64,000 bases of DNA from Smittia aterrima. Taxonomy: Eukaryota; Arthropoda; Insecta; Diptera; Chironomidae. Position numbers and translations under genes: made by a program. Below, in pieces: positions 43,209-54,155 of the stretch (positions within the stretch are counted from its first letter, which is position 1; each line of letters opens with the position of its first letter). Under the pieces are notes generated by a model that did not search any database, was not told where the DNA came from, and was given only the letters and a program-made list of their open reading frames with translations. The stretch is taken from assembly GCA_033063855.1 (NCBI GenBank), contig CP093829.1:9930243-9994242 (forward strand), written 5' to 3'.

Positions 43209-43964
43209 TAGGGTGTCCATCAGCAGTTGACGAAAAACACTGAGATTTTGGTCGAAAATCGCTATAAATCGCTATATTTTTAAAATACCGAAAAAGCAGC
43301 GATATTTAAATGAAATTAATCGTTTTTCGACGTTTTCATGTTACAGCCCATAGTAAAAGTCTAAAAAAAATGAACTAAAATTCCCAACGACTGGATTCGC
43401 AACCTCATACTAAAAATTATTAATTGAAAAGCAAGCATTTTGGAGTTACCACATTCGGTTCAGATTTTTTTTCCCTTCATTTGGATGAGTTAACAAAGAA
43501 TCTTCGTTAACCAGTTTACAATACAGCAATTACATTTTTTCATACAGATTTAGTTTTTTTTGTTCTGATGAGGACGACGTTGACTCTTGAATTTTGCTCA
43601 GAAGCTGAATCTGAAGAACAACTTCTAAAAAGTGAGAATCTGAAGTCCGAATTCAGTAAAAAAAATTCGAATTTGTAGCCACAACAAAAACCAGCACGAA
43701 TCAAGCAAGTTCACAACGAGTTAAGAAGAAAGGAATCTTCAGGAAGACTTGAGAATAACTAAAGTCTTTAGTTGATGAAGAAATGAGGAAAAGAATTTTA
43801 CTTTTCCCTTGGATGTGACTTCATTTTGATAAAAATTGAAACGTTTTTTTGAAAAATCTGAAAAACGCTAGAAAAACGACCGAAAATGAAAAACGCCGCT
43901 ATGCCGCGAGAAACGTCAAAAATCGCTATAAAAATAGCGAAAAAAGCTATAAATGGACACCCTA
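43209..43964. mobile_element. hAT-type MITE
   Basis: Terminal inverted repeats TAGGGTGTCCAT (43209) and ATGGACACCCTA (to 43964) are flanked by a perfect 8-base duplication AATTAAAT (43201-43208 and 43965-43972). An 8-base target duplication with this type of terminus is characteristic of hAT elements. The 756-base interior carries AATCGCTATAAA-type subterminal motifs and no transposase. Confidence 0.88.
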
Positions 43965-43972
43965 AATTAAAT

Positions 43973-45441
43973 TATACAAATTATACAAATTATATACAAA
44001 TTAAATTTGTTTGCCAAAATTGAGCTCGAATATTATTCGACGAATAATCTTAGGATGACTGTTGACACATTTCATATGGCTCTTTCCCTTACATTACAAA
44101 ATCAGTTTAAAATGCATATACAGAAAAACTACAGAACAAAAATTTTACAACTGTTCTGGGCATTTGAATGTCAGCGACAAAATAAAATTAATTTGGGCTC
44201 ATTAATTTATCAAACATTTTATGTTTCGAAGTTTATTTGTGGTTGCGATATGATGAGAGTACCTTACATACATCATTCAACTTCAAACTCAAAAATTTTC
44301 ACAAAGAAGTGTCTCAAGAAGCGAGTTTTACCATTTATTCAATAGCAAGGATCCTCTGTCGTACTTTAAGCTAATCTATCAAGTTGTAAATGCTTCTATG
44401 AGATCATGGAGTGGTGCGAACTCCATGAAGTCGCTGTAATACCGAAAAACATGAATTGGTGTCGATGGCCAAAACTTTTTACCTTTAAGTTTTTTTGATC
44501 AGTTTTAAACATATGAACAATTGAATAATCAGCTAAAAATGTCGAAGAAACTAAACAAAAACAAAAAATCCTCGAATATTGGATGTTATTTATCATTGTC
44601 CAGAAGCTCTTGGGCGCTATGGCAGAAAAATGTCTACCATTTTATTAAACCGAGCAATAATTATTTTCTTTTAACATCATCGTCTTCCATGAACTTCAAC
44701 CTTTTAAATGATATACTGCTTAATAATTTTAGACGACTAAGCCTGGAGATATTAACTTTTTTCTATGCGCCGATTTCAAATAGTGCATACTTTAAAGAAA
44801 ATGGGCACCCTAGCTCCTCCCTTTCTAGGACCTACCATACACCACAAAAAAATTTTTCGCTCTTTCTTCATTGAATTTATATTGTGTAATTCTATTCGGA
44901 TTGAGTAATGGGCCGGAGTTTGACCGGCGTATAGGTCGCGTAGCGACCGTCGCGGGTTGCGTGGTTGTGTCTTTGGCCGTAGGCCGGAGACTTCCTCCGT
45001 GCTCTCTAGTTTCTTATTCACTTCATTTGATTACCACAGATTGTGGTAAACCCCTGAGCGAACTGAATTCAGTAAATTATCTTCAACGGCAGCTTTTGCT
45101 CTGAAATTTTTGTATATTTTGATAACTTGAGCTTAATTTTATTTAATGTTTATCACAGTTTAAAGAATATTGTTCAAACAATATTCTGATCACGAAAGAA
45201 AATTAGTTCGGACCAGTTTTGACTGCGGTAATTTTTTTATGATTCAAAAATACGCCAACCAAATCCCAACTAAACGTCTGCTGTTGAAGGGCACCATTCT
45301 GCTCTAGTAATGTGCGACGGTACCCTTTTGAGATTAATTGAAACAAAACTTTATGAAAACAAATTCTTACTAATTACAATTCAGTTATTAATAAAAGAAC
45401 ATTACGAAGATTCAGCTCATTTTGTTCTCAACGTTCGATAA
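43973..45441. other. Spacer with GC-rich patch and F-box 3 leader
   Basis: Short frames at 44007-44345 and 44521-44874 resemble no family and are probably chance. 44906-45009 is a GC-rich island (listed separately). About 45226-45320 is duplicated at about 52136-52240 upstream of F-box 6. The type B leader ends at the GTAAAA donor at 45443. Confidence 0.55.
44906..45009 (+). repeat. GC-rich palindromic patch ending in CTAG
   Basis: Unusually GC-rich for this window. GGTCGCGTAGCGACC (44934-44948) is a perfect hairpin with a 3-base loop. A second one, CGGAG/CTCCG (44985-44999), lies six bases before CTAG (45006-45009). It may be another Helitron-like terminus or a retroelement remnant; no coding support. 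Confidence 0.45.
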
Positions 45442-45536
45442 GGTAAAACACTCGCTCTCTTCAAGATTTCAAAAATTTTGGTTTATTTCAATTTTATTTC
45501 GATTTTAGATAAAAATTCAAAATTAAGAAAGTTCAA
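45226..45536 (+). promoter_or_regulatory. Type B promoter and leader intron of F-box 3
   Basis: Contains a block (about 45226-45320, ACGTCTGCTGTTGAAGGGCA) shared with F-box 6, then AAGATTCAGCTCATTTTGT, TTCTCAACGTTCGATAAG, a donor at 45443 and an acceptor at 45507-45508. The leader intron is 66 bases. Confidence 0.6.
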
Positions 45537-46991
45537 ATGGAAATTCAAATAGAAGGAAGCTCAGCAATGATCGTAATTAACAAGCGATCGCAGGAAACAA
45601 AGACTGAAGTTTCAAATGAAGAACCAAACAAAAAATTCATCAAATTATCTAAAATGGCTGCGAAAAACGTGGATCCTTTGGTTTACTTCTCTCGCTTTCT
45701 AAATATTCCTGAGATGATCCTTAATCATTTGAGCGCCAAGGACTTGATAAAGGTTTCCGAAGTAAATCCACTTTGGTATAACGTCATTGCATCGTCGAAA
45801 GTTTTCATGGAAAACATAAAAATTGTTTTCAACGGAATACGTGAGCTGCAAACGGAAGATTTCGATTTGTTGAAAAGAAGTTCAAGAAAATATCAAAACA
45901 TTGAAGTAAAACGAAAGTCTTCCCGCACAAATATTCCATCTGTAATCACTGAATTCAGTTGCATTTCCGATTTGGAGCTTGATTTCATTCTCAGTAAAGC
46001 TCGCGAATGGAAAAGTGTTTCAATAGTTGAGACAAATTTTAAAAGAAAACTCGATTTGTACAACTTCCTCTCGTCAATCGAGTCATCAGTTGAAAGCTTT
46101 TCTGTCAGAAATAGTTTCGATATCGATGGAGACGCATTTCCATTTGATGACGGATCATTTTCAAACATAAAATCTATCAAAGTTTTAAAGTTTCCAAAGT
46201 TGAAACATCTGAAATTACATTTTATTGGATTTCGCGTGATGGGCGTAACTTATGCCGAATTCTTGGTAAATTCTGTTGCAATCGAAAGATTTGATGTTAC
46301 AGATTGGCATGGTTTCATTGCCATGGACAGTGTTTTAACAAAAATGCTCGAAAATTTCAAAAATTTAACAAGTTTGTCGCTTGTAACAAACGAAAGTGAT
46401 TTGTTTGATGATCAGACTTGGAAACGATTTCATTTCAAGCTTAAAAGTTTTGCTATAATTTTTGAAGAAGATAACGAACTGCACAGCTCACATTTATGGG
46501 ATTTCATTAACTCACAAAAGGATCATCTCGAAGAGTTGACGATTGATCTTGGAAACGACATGGAAATGTTTAACTTGATCATGAGATTGCCGAAGCTAAA
46601 GATTCTGCACCTCGGAAATGCATTTAATGCGTCCGACGACGATGTTCCAATGGTTCCAAATGTTCCAAATGTAATATCAACATCGATCACCCATCTCAAG
46701 TGTGAATCTAGACAGGACTCTGAACGTCCTAAATCTTACCCTGAAACCCTTAAATTTTTGATGAAGTCCATGCCAAACGTTAAAAACCTTTACCTCCACG
46801 TAATTGGCAAAAATATCTTTCGAACTTTATTAGAAATTAATAGAAAATTTGAAGAACTTAAAGCAGATCGTTTAAAGGATGTCAAGGAAAAGGATCTTAA
46901 GGTATTGTTGATTAACGAGAATGACAAATGTCTTGGCAAGGATTGGAGATTGAAAATGTTAAATGAAATTAATGTATTTGAATGTTTGTAA
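45537..46991 (+). CDS. F-box/LRR-like protein 3 (type B)
   Basis: Single open frame of 484 residues, the longest of the family. It starts MEIQIEGSSAMIVINKRSQE; a second Met (SSAM) lies 10 codons on. The F-box reads FLNIPEMILNHLSAKDLIKV then NPLWYNVIASSKVF. LRR-like strands FPKLKHLKLHFIGF, LTSLSLVT, LPKLKILHLGNAF and MPNVKNLYLHVIG follow. It has a small repeat VPMVPNVPNV. The C-terminus is LNEINVFECL. Its stop lies 55 bases from the stop of convergent KXD1 copy C. It is the closest intact relative of broken copy 6. Confidence 0.84.
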   Translation: MEIQIEGSSAMIVINKRSQETKTEVSNEEPNKKFIKLSKMAAKNVDPLVYFSRFLNIPEMILNHLSAKDLIKVSEVNPLWYNVIASSKVFMENIKIVFNGIRELQTEDFDLLKRSSRKYQNIEVKRKSSRTNIPSVITEFSCISDLELDFILSKAREWKSVSIVETNFKRKLDLYNFLSSIESSVESFSVRNSFDIDGDAFPFDDGSFSNIKSIKVLKFPKLKHLKLHFIGFRVMGVTYAEFLVNSVAIERFDVTDWHGFIAMDSVLTKMLENFKNLTSLSLVTNESDLFDDQTWKRFHFKLKSFAIIFEEDNELHSSHLWDFINSQKDHLEELTIDLGNDMEMFNLIMRLPKLKILHLGNAFNASDDDVPMVPNVPNVISTSITHLKCESRQDSERPKSYPETLKFLMKSMPNVKNLYLHVIGKNIFRTLLEINRKFEELKADRLKDVKEKDLKVLLINENDKCLGKDWRLKMLNEINVFECL

Positions 46992-47046
46992 AAATTTTTA
47001 ATAAATAAATTTGAAAAATCGGAATATTTCAAAGAGAGCAGATAAC

Positions 47047-47604
47047 TTATGAAGTAGAATCTGAAGAGTCGCGAGCTTCTAATGCTGAGTCGATTTGTTT
47101 TAAACTTTCGAGTTGTTCGTAGTCAACTGTCGCTTCATCTGGCAGATCTTCTTCAGCTGCGTCCTCTTCTATTTGAGTCGACACTTGTTTGCTGACTTGC
47201 TCAAAGGATTCAGGATATTTAGATTCAAGTTTTCCTTTGATTGTTCGGATCTTCTTGAAAATGTATTCCAGATCTTTCTTCATCTCAATCAAAAGTTTGC
47301 AATTCTTTCTGTAATCCTCTGTGACATTCTTCAATCGATTTTGACTGAGATTGTTGCAATTCGCAAGCATTTCATTTGTTTTCTCGAATCGTTGAAGCCT
47401 AAAACCAAACAAGAAGTTGAATTAAATTTTGCAAAAACAGTTTTGATTGAATGTTTACATTTGTTTCTGCGATTTGATGATTGACGAGATGTCTCCTTGA
47501 TTAACAACACCAGCGAGTTGTTGCACAAATATTTCAGGCGCTGTGAAGTTCTGAAAGCATTCGAAATCGCTTGTTGTGTTAAAACTTGTTGTGCTCTGCT
47601 GCAT
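47047..47604 (-). CDS. KXD1: KXD1 copy C
   Basis: Exon 1 is 47459-47604, exon 2 is 47047-47398, 165 residues, frame intact. Small coding differences are visible (for example EQLESLKQIDSALE where other copies have EQLESTKQIDSALE). The upstream CSN4 is reduced to a fragment, so this copy must use its own or a captured promoter. Confidence 0.9.
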
Positions 47605-47794
47605 TTTATTTTATTTTATTTATTTCACTAGAAAGAATATCAAGAGATTAACAAGAGAAAATAACAAGCGGCGTAGTTTTTCTTCCTGGAATTTTAGTTT
47701 AAAACGCGAATGAGCTGCCGTTGAAAAACATTTGAGCTAAAATATAATTCGAATTAAAATTAGCAAGGGAAAATAGAAAATGAGAATAATTTAC

Positions 47795-47895
47795 CTTCGA
47801 AGTCGACAACTCCGTCGATTTGATCGATGTATCCATTCATTCGTCCTTCAGTGATCATTTAAGTTGCAATGTGCTCAGCTATCTTTAAGGAATAC
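47795..47895 (-). pseudogene. CSN4: CSN4 exon-3 fragment 2
   Basis: Reverse reading gives the end of exon 3 (GYIDQIDGVVDFEG-like) with its donor. It contains a stop where the intact gene has QMITEG (TTAAGTTGC on + near 47860). It ends near KAERIA, then runs into the type A promoter block of F-box 4. Confidence 0.8.
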
Positions 47896-48062
47896 ACTGA
47901 AAATTTAGAAAAATATTGTCTGTATAAATATTTTTATGTAAACTACATTTTATTTAAACAAACCTTTGAATTCACTAAAACATAAGAGACTTACTTTAAT
48001 TAAGGCATTTTGAGTTTCGCGTGATGGAAAACCATTAATAGTTTACTTTACATTCATACCAC

Positions 48063-48239
48063 CCTGTAAGGTCATGGGATTATCCGTTTATTAGAATTCA
48101 GGTAAAAACAAAAGAAATATTTCGGCAACTCGACTTATTTTGTTCTCAACGTTCGGTAAGGTAAGACACTCGCTCTCTTGAAGATTCCAAAAACATTTTT
48201 GGTTATTTTTTTTTTCATTTTAGATAAAAAAAAACTAAA
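48063..48239 (+). promoter_or_regulatory. Type A promoter and leader intron of F-box 4
   Basis: CCTGTAAGGTCATGGGATTA starts at about 48063. The leader TTCTCAACGTTCGGTAAG is followed by a donor at 48161 and an acceptor at 48222-48223 (63-base intron). Confidence 0.6.
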
Positions 48240-49628
48240 ATGGTAAAAAGCTCAGCAATGATCGCAGACAACAAGCGATCACAGGAAACAAACACTGAAG
48301 TTTCAAAGGAGGAACCTAACACGAAAATTGTCAAATTGTCTGAAGTGGCTTCGAATAACTTGGATCCTTTGGTTCACTTCTCTCGTTTTCTAAATATTCC
48401 TGAGATGATCCTTAATCATTTGAGTGCCAAGGACTTGATAAAGGTTTCCGAAGTCAACCCAATTTGGTATAACTGCATCGCATCATCTAAAGTTCTCACG
48501 GAAAACATAAAAGTTGTTTTCAATGAAAAACGTGAGCTGAGAACGGAAGATTACGATTTGCTGAAAAACAGTTCGAGAAAATATCAAAACATTGAAGTCC
48601 GACGAGTAAAGAAATTTTCCAACCCTTGGATCACTAAATTCCATTGCATTTCCGATTTGGAGCTTGATTTGTTTCTCAGTAAAGCTCACGACTGGAAAAA
48701 CGTTTCAATGAGCGATGCAAATTTTAGAACAGAATTGGATTTGTTTAACTTTCTCTCGTCAATCGAGTCTTCAGTTGAAAGCTTTTCTGTCAGAAGTAGG
48801 TTCAATGGAAAAGCATATCCATTTGATCACGGATCATTTTCAAATTCAAACTCTTACAAAGTTTTAAAGTTTCCAAAGTTAAAATATCTGAAAATGCGTT
48901 TTTTTCAATTTCGCTTGATGGGCGTAATTTATGCAGAATTTTTGGTAAATTCTGTTGCAATCGAAAGATTTGATTTTAAAGATAGTCATGGTTTCATTGC
49001 CATGGACAGTATTTTAACAAAAATGCTCGAAAACTTCGATAAAATAACAAGTTTGTCGCTTGAAACACAGAAAAGTGACTTGTTTGAAGATGAAACTTGG
49101 AAACGATTTCAATTCAAGCTTAAAAGTTTAGTTATAGAAGTTATGAGATATAGTGAACTGCACAGCACAAATTTATGGGATTTCATTAAATCACAAAAGG
49201 ATCATCTCGAAGAGTTGACGATTTATCTTGACAACGACATAGAATTATTCAACTTGATCATGAGACTGCCGAAGCTAAAGATTCTGCACCTCGGGACTAC
49301 ATTACATCCGTCCAACGACGACTTTTCAAATGTAATATCATCATCGATCACTCATCTCACGTGCGAAGAAGTGGACCCTGACATTCTTAAATTTTTCATG
49401 AAGTCAATGCCAAACGTAAAAATTCTTCACCTCAGCGTAATTGGCAATAATATCTTTCGAACTTTATTAAAAATGAAAAGAAAATTTGAAGAAATCAAAG
49501 TCGCTCGATTAGTGCATAACCTCAAGAAAATGGATCTTAAGGTGTTGTTGATTAACGAGAATGATGAATGTCATGTCGAGGAATGGAGACCGTGGTTTTT
49601 AGAGCAGTTTGGAAAAATCCATAATTAA
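48240..49628 (+). CDS. F-box/LRR-like protein 4 (type A)
   Basis: Single open frame of 462 residues starting MVKSSAMIADNKRSQETNTE. F-box: FLNIPEMILNHLSAKDLIKV then NPIWYNCIASSKVL. LRR-like strands follow as in the other copies. The C-terminus EEWRPWFLEQFGKIHN is complete, unlike copy 1. Closest to copy 1 over the middle (KKFSNPWITKFHCISDLELD). Probably functional; the substrate is unknown. Confidence 0.84.
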   Translation: MVKSSAMIADNKRSQETNTEVSKEEPNTKIVKLSEVASNNLDPLVHFSRFLNIPEMILNHLSAKDLIKVSEVNPIWYNCIASSKVLTENIKVVFNEKRELRTEDYDLLKNSSRKYQNIEVRRVKKFSNPWITKFHCISDLELDLFLSKAHDWKNVSMSDANFRTELDLFNFLSSIESSVESFSVRSRFNGKAYPFDHGSFSNSNSYKVLKFPKLKYLKMRFFQFRLMGVIYAEFLVNSVAIERFDFKDSHGFIAMDSILTKMLENFDKITSLSLETQKSDLFEDETWKRFQFKLKSLVIEVMRYSELHSTNLWDFIKSQKDHLEELTIYLDNDIELFNLIMRLPKLKILHLGTTLHPSNDDFSNVISSSITHLTCEEVDPDILKFFMKSMPNVKILHLSVIGNNIFRTLLKMKRKFEEIKVARLVHNLKKMDLKVLLINENDECHVEEWRPWFLEQFGKIHN

Positions 49629-50171
49629 TAGTTTATACAAAGCTAAAGCTTTTTAAAAAATTCAAAAAAAAACCAAATAAAATTTTTCCCAAAAAAAATT
49701 GAAACAAAGCTGAAAATTTTCAAAACGTTAAAATGATAGAGCCGCTGGAAGATATTTTATGTTTACCTTTACAACTTTTGACTCATTTATCGAATTTTGA
49801 TCAAGTTTTCGCAAAATAATAGCCAAGTAAATTTCTAATCTAATCAGGAAATGGGTTTTCAGTTAAGTTAATTTAATATATTTTTAAATCGAACTCAAAA
49901 AATATAGAACTAGGAGATTGTTTGGATGTACTTAGGACTGTGTTTGATGGTTTTTCATTTGAATTACAACTCATCTGTGACGTCAGAATTAACTTATGCC
50001 GGATGCAAAAGTTATCACAAGCATAATATAAATAAAAATAATAATAAAAGTTGGTTAAACCGAACATATTCGCTACGCTACGTTCTTTACGTATTCTTGT
50101 ACGTATTCTTGACTAGACCCTAAAACTTAAGAAGAATGTCACGAGCTAAAAACGACTTGAGATAAGTTTTA
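49629..50171. other. 3' region of F-box 4 with an interspersed repeat
   Basis: 49725-49995 is a diverged copy of 42385-42760. 50071-50118 has a short direct repeat (CGTATTCTTG twice). No gene. Confidence 0.55.
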
Positions 50172-50250
50172 CCTGTGTACATTCACACGTCCTTCAGTAA
50201 TCATTTGACTTGCTATGCGCTCGGCTCTCTTTGGAGGAATTTTCTCGACT
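50172..50250 (-). pseudogene. CSN4: CSN4 exon-3 fragment 3
   Basis: Reverse reading recovers PPKRAERIASQMITEGRVNV-type residues, the KKAERIASQMITEGRMN stretch of CSN4 exon 3. It is truncated on both sides and no KXD1 lies beside it. It precedes the type A promoter of F-box 5. Confidence 0.75.
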
Positions 50251-50576
50251 GAAAAATTAGAAAAATGTTGTGTACAGAAATGTTTTCATGTAACATATGA
50301 TTTAAGAAATCCTTTGAATTCACTAAAACATTATTAAAGTCATTTTGAGTTTCGTTTTCTAATGAAAAACCATAAATAATTCACTTTACATTCCCACCCT
50401 GTAAGGTCATGGGATTGTCCGTTTATTAGAGTTCAGGTAAAAACAAAACAAAATATTTCGGCAACCCGACTTATTTTTTTCTCAACATTCGGTAAGGTAA
50501 GACACTCGCTCTCTTGAAGATTTCAAAAATATTTTTGGTTATTTTTATTTTAGTTTTAGATAAAAAAAATATTCAA

Positions 50577-51989
50577 ATGGAAAAAAGCTCAGCAATGATC
50601 GCAGACAACAAGAGATCACAGGAAACAAACACTGAAGTTTCAAAGGAAGAACCTAACACGAAAATTATCAAATTATCTAAAATGCCTTCGAATAACTTGG
50701 ATCCTTTGGTTCACTTCTCTCGTTTTCTTGGCATTTCTGAGATAATCCTCAATCATTTAAGCGGCAAGGACTTGATAAAGTTTTCCGAAGTAAATCCACT
50801 TTGGTATAACGTCATCGCTTCATCTAAAGTTCTCATGGAAAACATAAAAGTTGTTTTCAATGAAAAACGTGAGCTGCAAACGGAAGATTAAAATTTGCTG
50901 AAAAACAGTTCAAGAAAATATCAAAACATTGAAGTCCGACGAAGAATCGATTGGCTAGGACTGCAGCCTTCGCTCATGTTCCCTTTGATCACTGAATCCT
51001 ATTGCATTTTCGATTTGGAGCTTGATTTCTTTCTCAGTAAAGTTCACGATTGGATAAACGTTTAAATAAGCGACGCAAATTTTAGAACAAAATTGGATTT
51101 GTATAACTTTCTCTCGTCAATCGAATCTTCAGTTGAAAGCTTTTCTGTCAGAAATAGATTCGATGGAAACGCATATCCATTTGATGACGGATCATTTTCA
51201 AACCTAAAATCTTACAAAGTTTTAAAGTTTCCAAAATTAAAACATCTCAAAATGCAATTTGTTCATTTTCATTCGATGGGCTTAGATTACGCCGAATTTT
51301 TTGTAAATTCTATTGCAATCGAAAGATTTGATTTTAAAGATAGTCATGGATTCATCGCCATTGACAGTATTTTAACACGAATGCTTGAAAACTTTTATAA
51401 ACTAACGAGTCTGACTCTTGAAACAAAGAAAAGTGATATGTTTGAAGATCAGACTTGGAAACGATTTCATTTCAAGCTTAAAAGTTTAGTTATAGATGTT
51501 ATGCGATATAGCGAAATGCACAGCTCACATTTATGGGATTTCATTACCTCACAAAAGGATCATCTCGAAGAGTTGACGATTCATCTTGCCAACGACATAG
51601 AATTATTCAACTTGATCATGAGACTGCCGAAGCTTAAGATTCTACACCTGGGAATTCCTTTAAATCTGTCCGAGAATGCTGTTCCTAATGTAATATCAAC
51701 CTCGATCACTCATTTCTCGAGTGATGTTGTGATAGAACCTGAAACTTTTAAATTTTTCATAAACTCAATGCCAAGCGTTAGAAGCCTTTTTCTCAACGTA
51801 TTTGGCAACAGAACCTTTCGAGCTTTAATAGAAACTAATAGAAAATTTGAAGAACTTAAAGCAGTTCGTTTAAAGGATGTCAAGGAAAATGATCTTAAGA
51901 TGTTTTTGATTAACGAGAATGACAAAAGTCTTGTCGAGGATTGGAGATTGAAAATTTTCAAGGAAATTAATGTATTTGAAGGTTTTTAA
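50577..51989 (+). pseudogene. F-box/LRR-like gene 5 (type A), two nonsense codons
   Basis: The ATG at 50577 (MEKSSAMIADNKRSQETNTE) opens a normal F-box region. TAA at 50889-50891 replaces the Tyr of EDYDLL. A second TAA lies at 51063-51065 after HDWINV. Downstream the same frame is open to 51989 with all LRR-like strands (LPKLKILHLGIPL, MPSVRSLFLNVFG), so no indels have accumulated. The pattern suggests recent loss. The family-type leader intron precedes it. Confidence 0.87.
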
Positions 51990-52135
51990 TTTTTTTTTTT
52001 TGAAATAAATAAATTTGAGATTAAGCTACGACCCGATTTGTTTTTGTTTAAGTTGACTAAGAGCTGTAAGTGTCGAATAAAATAAAATAAAATAAAATTT
52101 GAAAAATGTTGTGTGCAGAAATAAATTTTTTTGGA

Positions 52136-52433
52136 GTATGCGGTAATTTTTTTGTGATTCAAAATAACGCCAACCAAATTCCAACCAAACGTCTGCTGTT
52201 GAAGGGCACCATTCTGCACTATAGTATTGTTCGACGGTGCGCGTTTGAATTTTAATAAAACAAATCTTTATTAAAAGAAACTTACTAATTACAACTCAGT
52301 TATTAATAAAAGAACATTACAAAGATTCAGCTTATTTTGTTCTCAAAGTTCGGTAAGGTAAGATGCTCGCTTCAAGATTTCAAAAACATTTTGGTTTATT
52401 TCAATTTTGTTTTGACTTTAGATAAAATCTCAA
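52136..52433 (+). promoter_or_regulatory. Type B promoter and leader of F-box 6
   Basis: Shares the ACGTCTGCTGTTGAAGGGCA block and AAGATTCAGCT with F-box 3. The leader is TTCTCAAAGTTCGGTAAG, followed by a short intron ending TTTAG at 52420. Confidence 0.55.
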
Positions 52434-53855
52434 ATGGAAGAAAGCTCAGCAATGATCGCAGATAGCAAGCGGTCGCAGGCAACAAACACAGAAGATGCAA
52501 ATGACGAAAGTAACGCGAAAATCATCAAATTATCTGAAATGACTGATAACTTGGATCCTTTGGTTCACTTCTCCCGCTTTATAAATATTCCTGAGATGAT
52601 CCTTAATCATTTGAGCGCCAAGGACTTGATAAAGTATTCCGAAGTCAGCCCACTTTGGTATAACGTCATCGCTTCATCGAAAGTTTTCATGGAAAACATA
52701 AAAATTGTTTTCAATGAAAAACGTGAGCTGCAAATGGAAGATTACGATTTGCTGAAAAATAGTTCGAGAAAATATCAAAGCATTGAAGTCCGACGAAAGT
52801 CTTCCGGCATCTCATCTTTGATCACTGAATCACATTTCATTAACGATTTGGAGCTTGATTTCTTTCTCAGTAAAATTCACGGTTGGAAAAGTGTTTCAAT
52901 AGTTGAGACTAATTTTAGAAGAAAACATGATTTGTAAAACTTTCTCTCGTCAATCGAGTCTTCAGTTGAAAGTCTCTCTGTCAGAAATAGATTCGATATC
53001 GACGGAGACGCATTTCCATTTGATGACGGATCATCTCCAAACTTAAAATCTAACAAAGTTTTAAAGTTTCCAAAGTTGAAACATCTGAAATTACATTTTA
53101 TTGGATTTCGCGTGATGGGCGTAAGTTATGCCGAATTTTTAGTAAATTCTATTGCAATTGAAAGATTTGATGTTACAGATTGGCATGGATTCATTGCCAC
53201 GGACAGTATTTTAACTAAAATGCTCGAAAATTACAAAAACTTAACAAGTCTGTCGCTTGTAACAAACGAAAGTGATATGTTTGATGATCAGACTTGGAAA
53301 CGATTTCATTTCAAGCTTAAAAGTTTAGCTATAATTATAGAAGATAGCGAGCTGCACAGCACAAATTTACTGGAGTTCATTAACTCACAAAAGGATCATC
53401 ACGAAGAGTTGACGATTGATCTTGGAAACGACATGGAAATGTTTAACTTGATCATGAGATTGCCGAAGCTAAAGATTCTGCACCTCGGAAATGCATTTAA
53501 TGCGTCCGACGACGATGTTCCAAATGTTCCAAATGTAATATCAACATCGATCACCCATTTCAAGTGTGAATCTAGACAGGACTCTGAACGTCCTAAATCT
53601 TACCCTGAAACCCTTAAATTTTTGATGAAGTCCATGCCAAACGTTAAAAACCTTTACCTCCACGTAATTGGCAAAAATATCTTTCGAACTTTATTAGAAA
53701 TTAATAGAAAATTTGAAGAACTTAAAGCAGATCGTTTAAAGGATGTCAAGGAAAATGATCTTAAGGTATTGTTGATTAACGAGAATGACAAAAGTCTTTG
53801 CAAGAATTGGAGATTTAAAATGTTCAATGAAATTAATGTATTTGAATGTTTCTAA
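52434..53855 (+). pseudogene. F-box/LRR-like gene 6 (type B), one nonsense codon
   Basis: The frame from MEESSAMIADSKRSQATNTE runs through an intact F-box (FINIPEMILNHLSAKDLIKY) to TAA at 52935-52937. The intact copies have a Tyr codon there (LYNFLSS). Beyond this one stop the same frame is open to 53855 and ends NEINVFECF. Everything else, including the leader, looks sound. It is either a very young pseudogene, a truncated F-box-only protein of 167 residues, or readthrough; I favour pseudogene. Confidence 0.8.
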
Positions 53856-54155
53856 TATTTTTTTGAAATAAATAAATTTGAGGTGAAACTTCAACGCATC
53901 GAAAAAATTAGAAAAATGTTGAGTGCAAAAATAAATTCATGTAAACTACATTTTAATTAAGAAAACCTTTGAATTCAATAAAAAAAAAGAATTTCATTAA
54001 TAAAGGCATTTTAGGTTTTCAAAACTTAAATGCCATTAATTATTTTGGAACTTCAAATCTCGTTTATAAACTAAAAAGCCAATTTATTCAATTCAAACAA
54101 CGGCAACACAAGTTATCACAAGATATCGGAATATTTCAGAGAGCGAGCACAGAAC

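Noticed and set aside
44007..44874. Frames at 44007-44345 and 44521-44874
   Set aside because: No recognisable domain, neighbours are transposons; treated as chance.
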